Source of the DNA: a candidate division LCP-89 bacterium B3_LCP
GTDB taxonomy: Bacteria > Electryoneota > B3-LCP
Length of the DNA stretch: 64,000 nucleotides
Assembly: GCA_005223185.1 (NCBI GenBank)
Contig: NJBN01000001.1
Coordinates: forward strand, 505,365-569,364
Direction of reading: 5' to 3'
A program made the translations under genes and the position numbers. A model generated the notes under the pieces. The model was not told the DNA's origin, ran no database searches, and saw only the letters and a list, made by a program, of their open reading frames with translations. This document shows, piece after piece, positions 16,840 through 25,604 of this stretch (positions are counted from its first letter, which is position 1; the number at the start of each line of letters is the position of its first letter).

Positions 16840-18012
16840 TTAAATCATGGATTGGAGAATTTTAGCGACATTGTCTGAGGCTCCAGCGGAGCCGAGCTTC
16901 TCTTTCACCTGTTCAAGGTCAGCCTTCATAGAATCACAGCGGTTGCTGTCATTAAGTATATTTCCCAATTCCTCAGATATATTATCCGGTGTTGCTTGTC
17001 CCTGGATGAATTCCGGTATAATTTTTTTACCAGCGACGACGTTAACCAGGGCGATATGGGGAATTTTGACAAGTTTCTTTCCTATTAAATAAGTAATTGG
17101 TGACACGCGATAAGCCATTACCAGAGGTGTGCCCAAAATAGCGGTTTCAAGGGTGGCAGTTCCGGAAGCCACTAACACGACGTCGCTGTGAGCTTGAAGA
17201 TCGGCGGTTTGATTATAAAGGAGGGGTATGTTGTCAACGGCCGTACCAAAATGATCCATTATATCCTGATAAATACTTTCTTCTACCGCAGGTGAACAAG
17301 CTATGGCTGTTTTTATATCTGGGATCTCCTTCTTCAAGTAGAGATAAGTTTCTAAGAATACAGGCAGGAGTCTGCGGATTTCCTGCAGACGGCTGCCCGG
17401 CAGCAGCCCCAAGAGGGGAATTCCTAATTCTGCTCCAAGTGAATGCCGAAATTCCTCATTAGTTAAAGAAGATGCTGTTACTTCAAGCAGCGGATGCCCC
17501 ACGAAATCAGTTTTCAAGCCCGCTTCACGATAGAGAGGTACTTCGAAATCGAAAATGACTGCCAGGCGATCCACCAAGCGGGCGATTTTCTTAATTCGTG
17601 AAGCGTGCCAGGCCCATACTTGTGGACTTATGTAATAAAGTACAGGAGTGTCCTTCAGCAGGGGATGTTTTCGCAGTTTTTGGGCGAAGTTCAGGTTAAA
17701 TCCCGGGTAGTCCACCAAAACAACAGCACGGGGCTTTTTTGCCAGACATTCATTTAAGAGTGTTTTCCGCATTCTATAAATAAACGGCAGATGCTGTATG
17801 ACTTCAGTAAAGCCCACAAATGCGACGTCATCGACGCTATAGACGTTCTCGCAGCCAGCATCTTTCATGCGTTCGCCACCGACGCCGAAGAAACGAATAT
17901 TCGGCTCCAGTTCCCCAAAAGCTTTGATCAAACCCGATGCATGCAGATCGCCGGATACTTCTCCGGCGATTATCATTATGGAATCTGAAGCTGTTGCGTG
18001 CGATTCGTTCAC
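16840..18012 (-). CDS. lpxB: Lipid A disaccharide synthase
   Basis: 390 residues, starting with GTG 18012-18010 in a GTGA overlap with the methyltransferase stop. Family motifs: AGEVSGDLHASGLIKA (16-31), LVDYPGFNLNFA, YYISPQVWAWHASRIKKI and GLLPGSRLQEI. It joins UDP-2,3-diacylglucosamine to lipid X (GT-B fold, GT19). Its presence shows that the organism makes lipid A. No lpxA, lpxC or lpxD appears in the window. Confidence 0.97.
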   Translation of the reverse strand: MNESHATASDSIMIIAGEVSGDLHASGLIKAFGELEPNIRFFGVGGERMKDAGCENVYSVDDVAFVGFTEVIQHLPFIYRMRKTLLNECLAKKPRAVVLVDYPGFNLNFAQKLRKHPLLKDTPVLYYISPQVWAWHASRIKKIARLVDRLAVIFDFEVPLYREAGLKTDFVGHPLLEVTASSLTNEEFRHSLGAELGIPLLGLLPGSRLQEIRRLLPVFLETYLYLKKEIPDIKTAIACSPAVEESIYQDIMDHFGTAVDNIPLLYNQTADLQAHSDVVLVASGTATLETAILGTPLVMAYRVSPITYLIGKKLVKIPHIALVNVVAGKKIIPEFIQGQATPDNISEELGNILNDSNRCDSMKADLEQVKEKLGSAGASDNVAKILQSMI

Positions 18013-18572
18013 AGAATTCCGATCAATGAGAAGACAACAAGAGCTATCAATAGATTGGCGCGGGTGTGTTTCTCGTTGCGCCAGGCGTCTTTCCAGTCAG
18101 GTTTTTTGGGGATCGACCAATTCCAGGGAGAAAGACGCGGCATCCAGCGCGGGACATTACGGCAGTATAGCTCGTACTCGATACCAAATATTTCAATCAG
18201 AGTTTCTTCTTCAAGTGAGACAATGAGGCTGTATTGGACAGCACAGAAAGCAAATGCCACCAATATCCAGATGAGTTCTCCACCAGCCAAGCAAGCGACG
18301 CCAATGTATATCAGTGCATTGCCGATATAAAGCGGGTTGCGCAGATGGGCGAAGGGCCCTGAAGTAACGAGCATGTGAGCGCCCACGTCTCTGGTGCGAG
18401 TGGACCCTCCAGCATGAGCCACCCCCCAGAAACGAATTAGTTCCCCTGCTAACATCAAGGCTATACCCCAGATAAAAGGAATAAATTGCGGTTTTGCAGT
18501 AGCAAGAAGGATGATCAGAAGAGGGATGGGTGTATAGCTTCTTAATTTGAAGAAAAATTGGCGAATATCCAT
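18009..18572 (-). CDS. Isoprenylcysteine carboxyl methyltransferase-like (ICMT/PEMT) membrane protein
   Basis: 187 residues with about four hydrophobic helices. The C-terminal signature HLRNPLYIGN followed by EEETLIEIFGIEYELYCRNV is the SAM-binding core of the ICMT/PEMT superfamily. In bacteria the substrate is usually unknown (lipids or small molecules). Its 4-bp overlap with lpxB suggests an envelope lipid target (inference). It starts 18 bp after the Gfo/Idh/MocA gene stop. Confidence 0.78.
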   Translation of the reverse strand: MDIRQFFFKLRSYTPIPLLIILLATAKPQFIPFIWGIALMLAGELIRFWGVAHAGGSTRTRDVGAHMLVTSGPFAHLRNPLYIGNALIYIGVACLAGGELIWILVAFAFCAVQYSLIVSLEEETLIEIFGIEYELYCRNVPRWMPRLSPWNWSIPKKPDWKDAWRNEKHTRANLLIALVVFSLIGIL

Positions 18573-18590
18573 ATCTATATTTTTATGGTT

Positions 18591-19574
18591 TTATGATTCT
18601 TCTTCGATCTGAGTCAAAATTTCATGAGCTAACTGGACTGCTCTTAAGCCATCTTCACCGCTTACAGCTACGGGTGTATCCAGTAAGACCGATTGGATGA
18701 ATTGTTCAAGTTCTAACTTGAGAGCGTTTCCTTCAGGAGCTTGCGGCTGCTGGTAGAGAATTTTCCTGGGCTGGCTGCCCTTTTCTATTTGTCCCAATTC
18801 CAGTGCAGGCAGTCCTTCTTCATCCGGCGCTGCCAGCCGGTACATTTCAGCTTTGCCTTCGGCGAAATCCAAACTGAGGTAGGCATTTTCCTGGAACATA
18901 CGCATGCGACGCATTTTATGTCTTGATATGCGGCTGGCGGTTATATTAGCAACACAGCCATTTTCAAAAGCTATGCGAACATTGGCGATGTCCGGCGTAT
19001 CCGAAATGACCGCCACACCCGAAGCATCCAAGCGTTTGATTGGTGCATCGACCCAGTGGAGGATCAGATCGAGGTCGTGTATCATCAGATCGTGTATTAC
19101 AGCTACATCAGCACCTCGCAGGGTGAATGCTGCCAAACGATGAGCTTCAATAAAACGCGGGGCGATATTAATTCCATCCAGCGCTCGCACCGCCTGGTTA
19201 AAGCGTTCTATGTGTCCGACAGTAAGTTTCAGTCCAGTTTTGGAGAAGCCATCGATAATGTCTCTGGCGTGTACTGGAGTATCCGCTAAAGGTTTTTCCA
19301 CCAGGAGATTTACCTTTGCATGGAGGGCTTCAAGCGCCAGTTCATGATGCGCTATAGTAGAAGCAGCTATAACAACAGCATCAACTTCATTCAGCAAACC
19401 GGTGTAGGTGGAGAACGCTTTAGTCTGGAACTCGTTAGCTACTTGAACTGCTTTCCCCTGATCCGAATCGTAAACCCCTACCAGGTCAGCCTCAGCTATT
19501 TCTTTTAGCAACTTGGCGTGAATTCGTCCCAGATGACCTACGCCGATAACTCCAATTCGGCATTTTTCGTTCAT
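18591..19574 (-). CDS. Gfo/Idh/MocA-family oxidoreductase, GnnA-like candidate
   Basis: About 327 residues from ATG 19574-19572, with an in-frame GTG three codons earlier. The N-terminal Rossmann motif GVIGVGHLGRIHAK, LLVEKPLADT (the EKP motif, Lys expected in catalysis) and VGHIERFNQAV match sugar dehydrogenases of this family. In Acidithiobacillus and Leptospira, GnnA of this family oxidises UDP-GlcNAc at C3 for 2,3-diamino lipid A. Leading an lpxB-lpxK operon makes that role plausible, but the partner aminotransferase GnnB is not in the window. A different sugar-nucleotide substrate is possible. Confidence 0.75.
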   Translation of the reverse strand: MNEKCRIGVIGVGHLGRIHAKLLKEIAEADLVGVYDSDQGKAVQVANEFQTKAFSTYTGLLNEVDAVVIAASTIAHHELALEALHAKVNLLVEKPLADTPVHARDIIDGFSKTGLKLTVGHIERFNQAVRALDGINIAPRFIEAHRLAAFTLRGADVAVIHDLMIHDLDLILHWVDAPIKRLDASGVAVISDTPDIANVRIAFENGCVANITASRISRHKMRRMRMFQENAYLSLDFAEGKAEMYRLAAPDEEGLPALELGQIEKGSQPRKILYQQPQAPEGNALKLELEQFIQSVLLDTPVAVSGEDGLRAVQLAHEILTQIEEES

Positions 19575-19664
19575 AACAGGCACTCAGATGTTTGACAAGC
19601 AGCGCAGGTTCCTAAACCCCACGCATAATGAGAGAATATAATGAATATCTATGCAGGATTCAAG

Positions 19665-19730
19665 AGAAAAAAGGGGCTGTTCCCAAAGCAGGAATGTCAT
19701 TCTGTCCGAAGGACTCCTATGGAGAGCCCC
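19665..19730 (-). terminator. Possible terminator after rtcB
   Basis: On the minus strand GGGGCT (19730-19725) pairs with AGCCCC (19678-19673), followed by six T residues (19672-19667). The loop is long, about 46 nt, and contains a small CTCC/GGAG hairpin, so the call is tentative. The segment also resembles decayed intergenic repeat sequence. Confidence 0.4.
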
Positions 19731-19761
19731 ATAATATTGATAGGGGGAATTTTCGCAGGAT

Positions 19762-20928
19762 TTAACCTTTAACAACACCCAGGGGAGTCAACCTCACTTC
19801 AACTTCTACCAGATCATTCTGCTGATTCATAACCTGATCGATGTTCTTATATGCCTGCGAGGCTTCTTCGGGGAGATCTCGAAGGTTATCACAGGATATT
19901 TCAACGCCGCGTTTTTCCAGATCCTTCAAGACCGATTCCAGTCCAATTTTTCGCTTAGCTGCCTTCCTGCCCATCCTGCGGCCGGCGCCGTGTGAACAGG
20001 AGAGAAAAGATTCTGGATTGCCCCTGCCGGACACGATGAATGAAGCACTGCCCATCGATCCGGGAATGACTCCTCGTTCACCCGCGCCAGCTCGGGTAGC
20101 GCCCTTGCGGTGTATCCAGACCGATCTTCCGAAGTGTTCTTCCTTTACGGCATAGTTGTGATGAATATCTACACTGTCGCTGTCGTTTGCCTGCAGTATA
20201 TCCAGGACCTCTTCCATCATGCGGCGGCGGCTTTCCCTGGCGAATTCCAAACACCAGTGCATGGAATCCAGATAATCCTGTCCTTCTTTCGATTCCACGG
20301 GTAAGAAGGCAAGTTCATTAGAGAGCAGATCGGTCTTCTTCTTTCGGCAAAATTCCTTAGCTTTCTTATGGAAGTGTTCCGCAGTCTGTTTACCGATATT
20401 GCGACTCCCTGAATGTATCATCACCCAGAGGTTGTTCTCTTCATCTTTCTGAAGTTCTATGAAATGGTTGCCGCCACCCAAAGTACCCAACTGCTTACGA
20501 ACACGTTTCTCTTCCTGCTGGAAAAGCTGGAGGTGCAGGGGCATCTTATCCAGTACATCTGCACGTTGCGCGGATTTATGCCAGTTAAACCCTTGAGGGA
20601 TGACGGTACGAATGAGTCCCAGGATGTTTTTAAGTCTCGTTCCCCGGCACTGGTCAGAATCAATCTCAGTTTTCACTGCATGCATACCACAACCTATGTC
20701 CATTCCCACTGCGTAAGGGATAATCGTATCCTGAGCAGCGAGAACTCCACCGATGGGCATTCCGTATCCCACGTGTGCATCGGGCATCAAGGCAACCTGC
20801 TTATATGCGAATGGCAATCGTGTCAAAGTTACTGCTTGTTCTAAGGCAGTCCCTTCAAGCTGACTAAGGTCCTTAAGCCAAATCTTAAGAGGAATTCTCT
20901 GGTTTTTCTTGTCGAATACGACGATCAT
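19762..20928 (-). CDS. rtcB: RtcB-family RNA ligase
   Basis: 388 residues, near the E. coli RtcB length. Metal and nucleotide-binding motifs are complete: MPDAHVGYGMPIGG, GMDIGCGM (Mn-binding Cys), GTLGGGNHFIE, HSGSRNIG, IHHNYA, RKGATRA, PGSMGSASF and SCSHGAGR with the guanylylated His. It joins 2',3'-cyclic phosphate or 3'-phosphate RNA ends to 5'-OH ends using GTP. It stands alone, without archease, rtcA or an RtcR regulator next to it, so its RNA targets and control are unknown. Confidence 0.94.
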   Translation of the reverse strand: MIVVFDKKNQRIPLKIWLKDLSQLEGTALEQAVTLTRLPFAYKQVALMPDAHVGYGMPIGGVLAAQDTIIPYAVGMDIGCGMHAVKTEIDSDQCRGTRLKNILGLIRTVIPQGFNWHKSAQRADVLDKMPLHLQLFQQEEKRVRKQLGTLGGGNHFIELQKDEENNLWVMIHSGSRNIGKQTAEHFHKKAKEFCRKKKTDLLSNELAFLPVESKEGQDYLDSMHWCLEFARESRRRMMEEVLDILQANDSDSVDIHHNYAVKEEHFGRSVWIHRKGATRAGAGERGVIPGSMGSASFIVSGRGNPESFLSCSHGAGRRMGRKAAKRKIGLESVLKDLEKRGVEISCDNLRDLPEEASQAYKNIDQVMNQQNDLVEVEVRLTPLGVVKG

Positions 20929-21013
20929 CGGCTCTCAGTTGATTTGTGATCCACGAAGGTGATTTGATGCAGTTCTTTCTTTAGTAATATAATATGCATC
21001 AAACAGTTAAGCA

Positions 21014-21043
21014 ACAAAAAAACAGGCTGGAGATGTGAGCCTG
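21014..21043 (-). terminator. Rho-independent terminator after glgC and the small membrane protein
   Basis: On the minus strand CAGGCT (21043-21038) and AGCCTG (21028-21023) form a 6-bp stem with a 9-nt loop, followed by TTTTTTTG (21022-21015). It lies about 40 bp past the small membrane protein stop. Confidence 0.75.
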
Positions 21044-21081
21044 ATTCTGAAGTTTCATGGTTCATGTAAGATTAATTTATA

Positions 21082-21300
21082 TTATTCTCTGGAACGAAAA
21101 CGGATATGGAAAAAATAGGACATGTAGGCTGCAAAGGTGGCGAGGATCAGAAATGTTAAGCCTGACAAGAGGAAGTTATCGCCAAAAAAGAAGAAATGTA
21201 CCAGAAGAAAGACGGATTCCACTAGAAAAACCGCAGACAAGCAGAAGACAACGTTGCGCAGGGCGCGGTAAAACTTCAGTGAAGATAATCTGTCACGCAT
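21082..21300 (-). CDS. Small membrane protein of unknown function
   Basis: 72 residues, ATG start, 20 bp after the glgC stop on the same strand and just before a good terminator, so it is probably co-transcribed with glgC. Two hydrophobic segments (about 16-36 and 40-65) are flanked by basic residues at both ends (RALRN; HIRFRSRE), which predicts a helical hairpin with both termini in the cytoplasm. I recognise no family. Confidence 0.6.
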   Translation of the reverse strand: MRDRLSSLKFYRALRNVVFCLSAVFLVESVFLLVHFFFFGDNFLLSGLTFLILATFAAYMSYFFHIRFRSRE

Positions 21301-21320
21301 ATTAAGATTAGAGAATGAAA

Positions 21321-22556
21321 TTAAGAGTCAGGCGAATTTAAAAACACAAATCCGCTTGGTACAGTCACAATCCCTTTCGGGGAGATCTGAAAGAACCTGG
21401 TATCATCATCGCTATTTATTCCAATTTCAGTATTGTCGGGAACGATAACACCCTCGTCGATTATGGTTCGCTTGATGCGGCAGTTTTGACCGATTTGCAC
21501 TCCGGGCATAAGGATCGATTGGGTTACTTGAGAATTACCAGAAACTCTCACCATAGGTGATATGATCGATCGTTCTACTTCAGCACCGGAAATGATAACG
21601 CCAGTTCCTAACAGTGAGTTGGAAACGGCAGCTCTCTTATCTTGACTTTCGTGAATTATCTTGGCTGGCGGTCCCTGAAGCCGGTACGTGTAAATTGGCC
21701 AATCTTCATCGTATAAATTGAATTCAGGTGAAACGTCCACTAGATCCATGTTCGCTTCATAGAATGAATCTATGTCACCAACGTCGCGCCAATATCTTAA
21801 TTTTCCGCTGCTTTCATCCATGAATTCATATCCAAATACCCTTTCCCCCTTCTGTATCATCCGGGGGATAATGTCATGACCAAAGTCATGGTTGCTGTCC
21901 TTTTTGTAATCTTCTATCAGTCCCCGAACCAGGGCTTTGGTGTCAAAGACATAAACCCCCATGTTGATGAGGATTTTATCAGGTTTAAGAGGATGAGGTT
22001 TACCGCGCTCTGGTTTTTCTTCAAAACCAACAATCCTCCGTTCCCGGTTCATTTCGAGAACGCCGAAGCGATGGGACTGGTCAGCAGGCATGTCAACAGT
22101 GGTGGCGGTCAAGTCTGAGTCATTCTCCAGGTGATATTCTATCAGGGGAGCGTAATTCATCTTATATATGTGATCACCGGACAGGATCAGGACCAGGTCA
22201 GGGCGATGCGTTTCCAACAGATGTATATTCTGATAAACAGAATCAGCAGTTCCTTCATACCACTTGTTGGCAATCAAATGCTGAGGTGGGACGGAATCGA
22301 TAAATTCACCCAACTCGTATTTGAACAGGTTCCAGGCTTGGCGGACATGTCTGTCCAGCGTCATGGACCGATATTGAGTTAGCAGATAGATTGCTCTTAA
22401 GTTCGAATTGAAACAGTTTGAAAGTGTAAAATCGATGATACGATAATCACCGCCAAAGCTGACGGCAGGCTTCGCACGGTCTTTTGTCAGAGGATAGAGG
22501 CGTTCACCTCTACCGCCTGCCATAATTAAAGTTATAAGTTTTCGTCTAAAATCCAA
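21321..22556 (-). CDS. glgC: Glucose-1-phosphate adenylyltransferase
   Basis: 411 residues. The nucleotidyltransferase signature LIMAGGRGERLYPLTKDRAK lies at the N-terminus, followed by YRIIDFTLSNCFNS, ILSGDHIYKMNY, FEEKPERGKP and a C-terminal left-handed beta-helix (IISPMVRVSGNS...VIVPDNTEIG). It makes ADP-glucose from ATP and glucose-1-phosphate for glycogen. The only start able to include the full motif is a TTG at 22556-22554, with no obvious Shine-Dalgarno sequence. No glgA or glgB is adjacent. Confidence 0.95.
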   Translation of the reverse strand: MDFRRKLITLIMAGGRGERLYPLTKDRAKPAVSFGGDYRIIDFTLSNCFNSNLRAIYLLTQYRSMTLDRHVRQAWNLFKYELGEFIDSVPPQHLIANKWYEGTADSVYQNIHLLETHRPDLVLILSGDHIYKMNYAPLIEYHLENDSDLTATTVDMPADQSHRFGVLEMNRERRIVGFEEKPERGKPHPLKPDKILINMGVYVFDTKALVRGLIEDYKKDSNHDFGHDIIPRMIQKGERVFGYEFMDESSGKLRYWRDVGDIDSFYEANMDLVDVSPEFNLYDEDWPIYTYRLQGPPAKIIHESQDKRAAVSNSLLGTGVIISGAEVERSIISPMVRVSGNSQVTQSILMPGVQIGQNCRIKRTIIDEGVIVPDNTEIGINSDDDTRFFQISPKGIVTVPSGFVFLNSPDS

Positions 22557-22809
22557 GGTAGGAGCAGATTTATTTCTGTTTTATTCGACCAATATCACAT
22601 AAACATCAAGATAGAAATTGAACTTTGGTAATGCAAGAAATTTTTGAGTTAATCTAAGGTTAGCAGGTTTTTAAAGGGAGCACTTTAAGTTTCTCCACAA
22701 AGAAAAGAATAAAAGACATCCCAATGTTCTAAGGTGTGAATTATACTTGCAGATCGGTTTTTTTTTTGTTAAATTTAAAAGTTGAGCCAAATTGTAAAGT
22801 ATCACTTGC

Positions 22810-23706
22810 ATGGATATAGTCAATCGAATCATCGCGGAGACACTTCCGTTAGTTCCCAAACCGATTGTAGGTTATTTTTCATCTCGCTACATAGCAGGTG
22901 AAACTATCGATGATGCCGTGGAGACGACGCGCCGGCTTAATGCTCAAGGAGCGTGTGTTACTATAGACGTTCTGGGTGAACATATTGTACACCGGGAAGA
23001 AGCATCTACGTATGCGGAACATTATCTGCATATTCTTGACGTTATCAATGCCGAAAAGCTCGATGCTAATATTTCCTTAAAACCCACACAGATGGGTTTG
23101 AAGCTGGACAGGAAGTTCTGCCTCGAAACTATCGGCAAGATAGCGGAAAAGGCTACCGGGTTGAATAATTTTATGTGTATCGACATGGAGGATAATTCCT
23201 GCACTGAAGACACTTTATGGTTATACGAGCAGCTTAAAGACAGTTGTTCCGTAGGAACCGTGCTCCAGGCCTACATGCGGCGTTCTGATGCTGATCTGGA
23301 TAGACTTATACCGCATCAGGTGAATCTACGCTTGTGCAAGGGTATATACGTTGAACCTTATGCAATTGCTTACAAGGATCGAGAAATCATCAGGTTCAAC
23401 TTTCTGCATCTGCTGGAGAGGTTGCTGCAGAGTGGTTGTTACGTTGGCATTGCCACGCATGATGAATTTTTAGTATGGGGAGCTCTGCACCTGTTGAAAA
23501 AGCTGGAAGTGCCAAAGGATCGTTACGAGTTCCAGATGCTTTTAGGAGTGGAGGAGAGGCTGAGGGAAATCCTCATTCGGGATGGCCACAAGCTGCGGGT
23601 GTACGTTCCCTTCGGTATGCATTGGCATGCTTATTCTGTGCGCCGTTTAAAGGAGAACCCACAGATAGCCGGATATGTTCTGCACAATCTCTTCAAGAAG
23701 AATTAG
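22810..23706 (+). CDS. Proline dehydrogenase
   Basis: 298 residues, the size of monofunctional PRODH. The family's beta/alpha-barrel motifs are visible: LKPTQMGLKLD (about 92-102), FMCIDMEDNS, VLQAYMRRSDAD, RLCKGIYVEP and GIATHDE, plus a YEFQMLLGV segment and a C-terminal MHWHAYSVRRLKENP, where paired arginines bind the proline carboxylate. It oxidises proline to pyrroline-5-carboxylate with FAD. It stands alone; no P5C dehydrogenase is adjacent. It is divergent from glgC across a 253-bp AT-rich gap where I see no convincing promoter. Confidence 0.93.
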   Translation: MDIVNRIIAETLPLVPKPIVGYFSSRYIAGETIDDAVETTRRLNAQGACVTIDVLGEHIVHREEASTYAEHYLHILDVINAEKLDANISLKPTQMGLKLDRKFCLETIGKIAEKATGLNNFMCIDMEDNSCTEDTLWLYEQLKDSCSVGTVLQAYMRRSDADLDRLIPHQVNLRLCKGIYVEPYAIAYKDREIIRFNFLHLLERLLQSGCYVGIATHDEFLVWGALHLLKKLEVPKDRYEFQMLLGVEERLREILIRDGHKLRVYVPFGMHWHAYSVRRLKENPQIAGYVLHNLFKKN

Positions 23707-23788
23707 TTGAAAGTTTTTCGTCTGATTGTCTGTGACCAGAAACTGGTAAGTGAAGTCAACTCTTTATAAGAAATTTGGGAACCTATAC

Positions 23789-23817
23789 TTGAAAAGCGAG
23801 TAAAATACTCCTATAAT
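23789..23817 (+). promoter_or_regulatory. Sigma70-type promoter for the Gld-like ABC operon
   Basis: TTGAAA (23789-23794), a 17-bp spacer, then a perfect TATAAT (23812-23817). It lies 27 bp before the ATG of the ATPase gene, giving a short leader. One -35 mismatch from consensus. Confidence 0.75.
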
Positions 23818-23843
23818 TTAATGAAAATTTACGGATTGACAGC

Positions 23844-24773
23844 ATGATTGACGTAAAAAACTTAAGCAAAAGTTACGGTGAAACCTTAGCCGTCGACAAT
23901 ATCTCTTTCGAAGTGCAGAAGGGAGAGATTTTAGGCTTTTTAGGTCCTAACGGAGCCGGTAAGACCACCACAATGAAGATTTTAACCTGCTTCATGCCGC
24001 CAACCTCCGGGGACGTCACTATAGACGGTCTGCCTATATGGCAGGACTCATTGGAGATTCGCCAGAAAATCGGCTATCTCCCTGAACAGAATCCATTGTA
24101 TCACGACATGTCCGTTCTGGATTATTTGCGTTTCGTCGCTGAACTGCGAAGGATACCCAAGGAATCGGTGAAATCACGAATAAAGTATATCGTGGAAGTA
24201 TGCGGATTGAAGGAAGTGATAACACGCATTATCGGTGAACTGTCCAAAGGTTATCGTCAGCGGGTTGGTCTGGCACAGGCGATGATTCATGATCCTCAGA
24301 TTCTGATTTTAGATGAACCGACGTCAGGCTTGGATCCCAATCAAATCGTTGAGATACGTAACCTGATCCGCGAATTAGGTAAGGAAAAAACCGTTATCCT
24401 CTCCACGCATATCCTGTCTGAGGTACAAGCAACCTGTAACAGAGCGATCATTGTCAATGAAGGTGAAATTGTTGCTGACGGGGCGCTTGCTGACCTGCAA
24501 TCCACATTTCACGGATTGGACAAGATCAACCTGGAGATTAAAGCACCTGAGAACGGTTGCGCCGAAAAGCTGCGCGCGATCGATTACGTGAAGCAGGTAA
24601 CTGAAAAGGAAGCTGCGGATGAACTTCATCAGTATGTGGTGGAGGTTGAGAAGGGACATGACCTGCGGGAACAAATCTTCGATCTCAGTGTTCGTGAAGG
24701 CTGGAAACTGCTGGAACTGCACCAGGAAAGCACATCACTTGAAGATGTATTCAGGCAGTTGACGAGGGGGTAA
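23844..24773 (+). CDS. ABC transporter ATP-binding protein, GldA-like
   Basis: 309 residues. Walker A GPNGAGKTT (34-42), Q-loop YLPEQNPLY, signature LSKGYRQR, Walker B ILILDEPTSGLDP and the switch His in STHILSEV are intact. The C-terminal 80 residues are the regulatory extension common in GldA/NatA-type exporters. It energises the permease encoded 34 bp downstream. In Bacteroidetes, GldA with GldFG supports gliding; in other phyla homologous sets are of uncertain function. No gliding genes are nearby. Confidence 0.9.
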   Translation: MIDVKNLSKSYGETLAVDNISFEVQKGEILGFLGPNGAGKTTTMKILTCFMPPTSGDVTIDGLPIWQDSLEIRQKIGYLPEQNPLYHDMSVLDYLRFVAELRRIPKESVKSRIKYIVEVCGLKEVITRIIGELSKGYRQRVGLAQAMIHDPQILILDEPTSGLDPNQIVEIRNLIRELGKEKTVILSTHILSEVQATCNRAIIVNEGEIVADGALADLQSTFHGLDKINLEIKAPENGCAEKLRAIDYVKQVTEKEAADELHQYVVEVEKGHDLREQIFDLSVREGWKLLELHQESTSLEDVFRQLTRG

Positions 24774-24807
24774 GGGGATAAATTTTAAATTAATCGGAGC
24801 ATAATAA

Positions 24808-25515
24808 ATGCGTAATATCTGTTCAATTTACAAGAAAGAGCTGAATTCCTACTTCAATTCGCCGGTGGCGTACATCGTCATCACGGTATTTCTGCTCTTT
24901 TCAGGGTGGTTTTTCAGCTCAAACTTCTTCCTGATGGGACAGGCGACCGTACGAACAGCACTGACGGTGATACCCTTGATCTTCATCTTCTTCGTTCCTG
25001 CTATCACCATGCGGTCCATAGCTGAAGAAAAGAAATCGGGTACGATTGAGTTGCTGGTAACCATGCCCACGCGGGATATGGACATCATCTTAGGGAAATT
25101 CTTCGCTGCCTTGACGCTGCTGATCATCGCGATCCTGTTTACATTAGGGTACGTTATCACCGCAGGGTTACTGGGGAATTTGGATGGTGGTCCGACCTTT
25201 GGCGGGTATTTAGGGTTGATACTGTTGGGGTCAACTTATCTGGCTATCGGAATCTTCGCTTCATCTACGACGGAGAACCAGATAGTAGCTTTCATAATAG
25301 GATTCGCTATCATCTTCGTTTTCTTCATGCTGGACAAGGTGCTGATCTTTATGCCGACGTCAATGGTATCCATTTTAGAATACCTGTCCACGGATTACCA
25401 TTTCAACAGTTTAGCTCGCGGGGTGATTGATACGCGCGACATCATCTACTACCTGTCTCTGACTGCCTTCGCGCTGGTTTTGGCGGGTCGTTCACTGGAA
25501 AGCAGGAAGTGGTAA
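24808..25515 (+). CDS. ABC transporter permease, GldF-like
   Basis: 235 residues with about six membrane helices, for example AYIVITVFLLFSGWFFSS, VIPLIFIFFVPAITM and FIIGFAIIFVFFML. The loop MRSIAEEKKSGTIELLVTMP is the coupling-helix signature of ABC-2 type permeases. A GGAG lies 9 bases before the ATG. It pairs with the upstream ATPase; the GldG-like protein downstream probably forms the third subunit. Inner membrane. Confidence 0.88.
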   Translation: MRNICSIYKKELNSYFNSPVAYIVITVFLLFSGWFFSSNFFLMGQATVRTALTVIPLIFIFFVPAITMRSIAEEKKSGTIELLVTMPTRDMDIILGKFFAALTLLIIAILFTLGYVITAGLLGNLDGGPTFGGYLGLILLGSTYLAIGIFASSTTENQIVAFIIGFAIIFVFFMLDKVLIFMPTSMVSILEYLSTDYHFNSLARGVIDTRDIIYYLSLTAFALVLAGRSLESRKW

Positions 25516-25604
25516 ATACTCAGCAGTAAACGAGACGCCACAGATTTCAACTGATTGGAATTTCTAAGGTCATTACTAAACTCAAGCAAACAGTAAATAT
25601 TATC

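Noticed and set aside
19584-19778. A short ORF between rtcB and the Gfo/Idh/MocA gene
   Set aside because: It lies in a repeat-like, terminator-containing segment and has no coding character.
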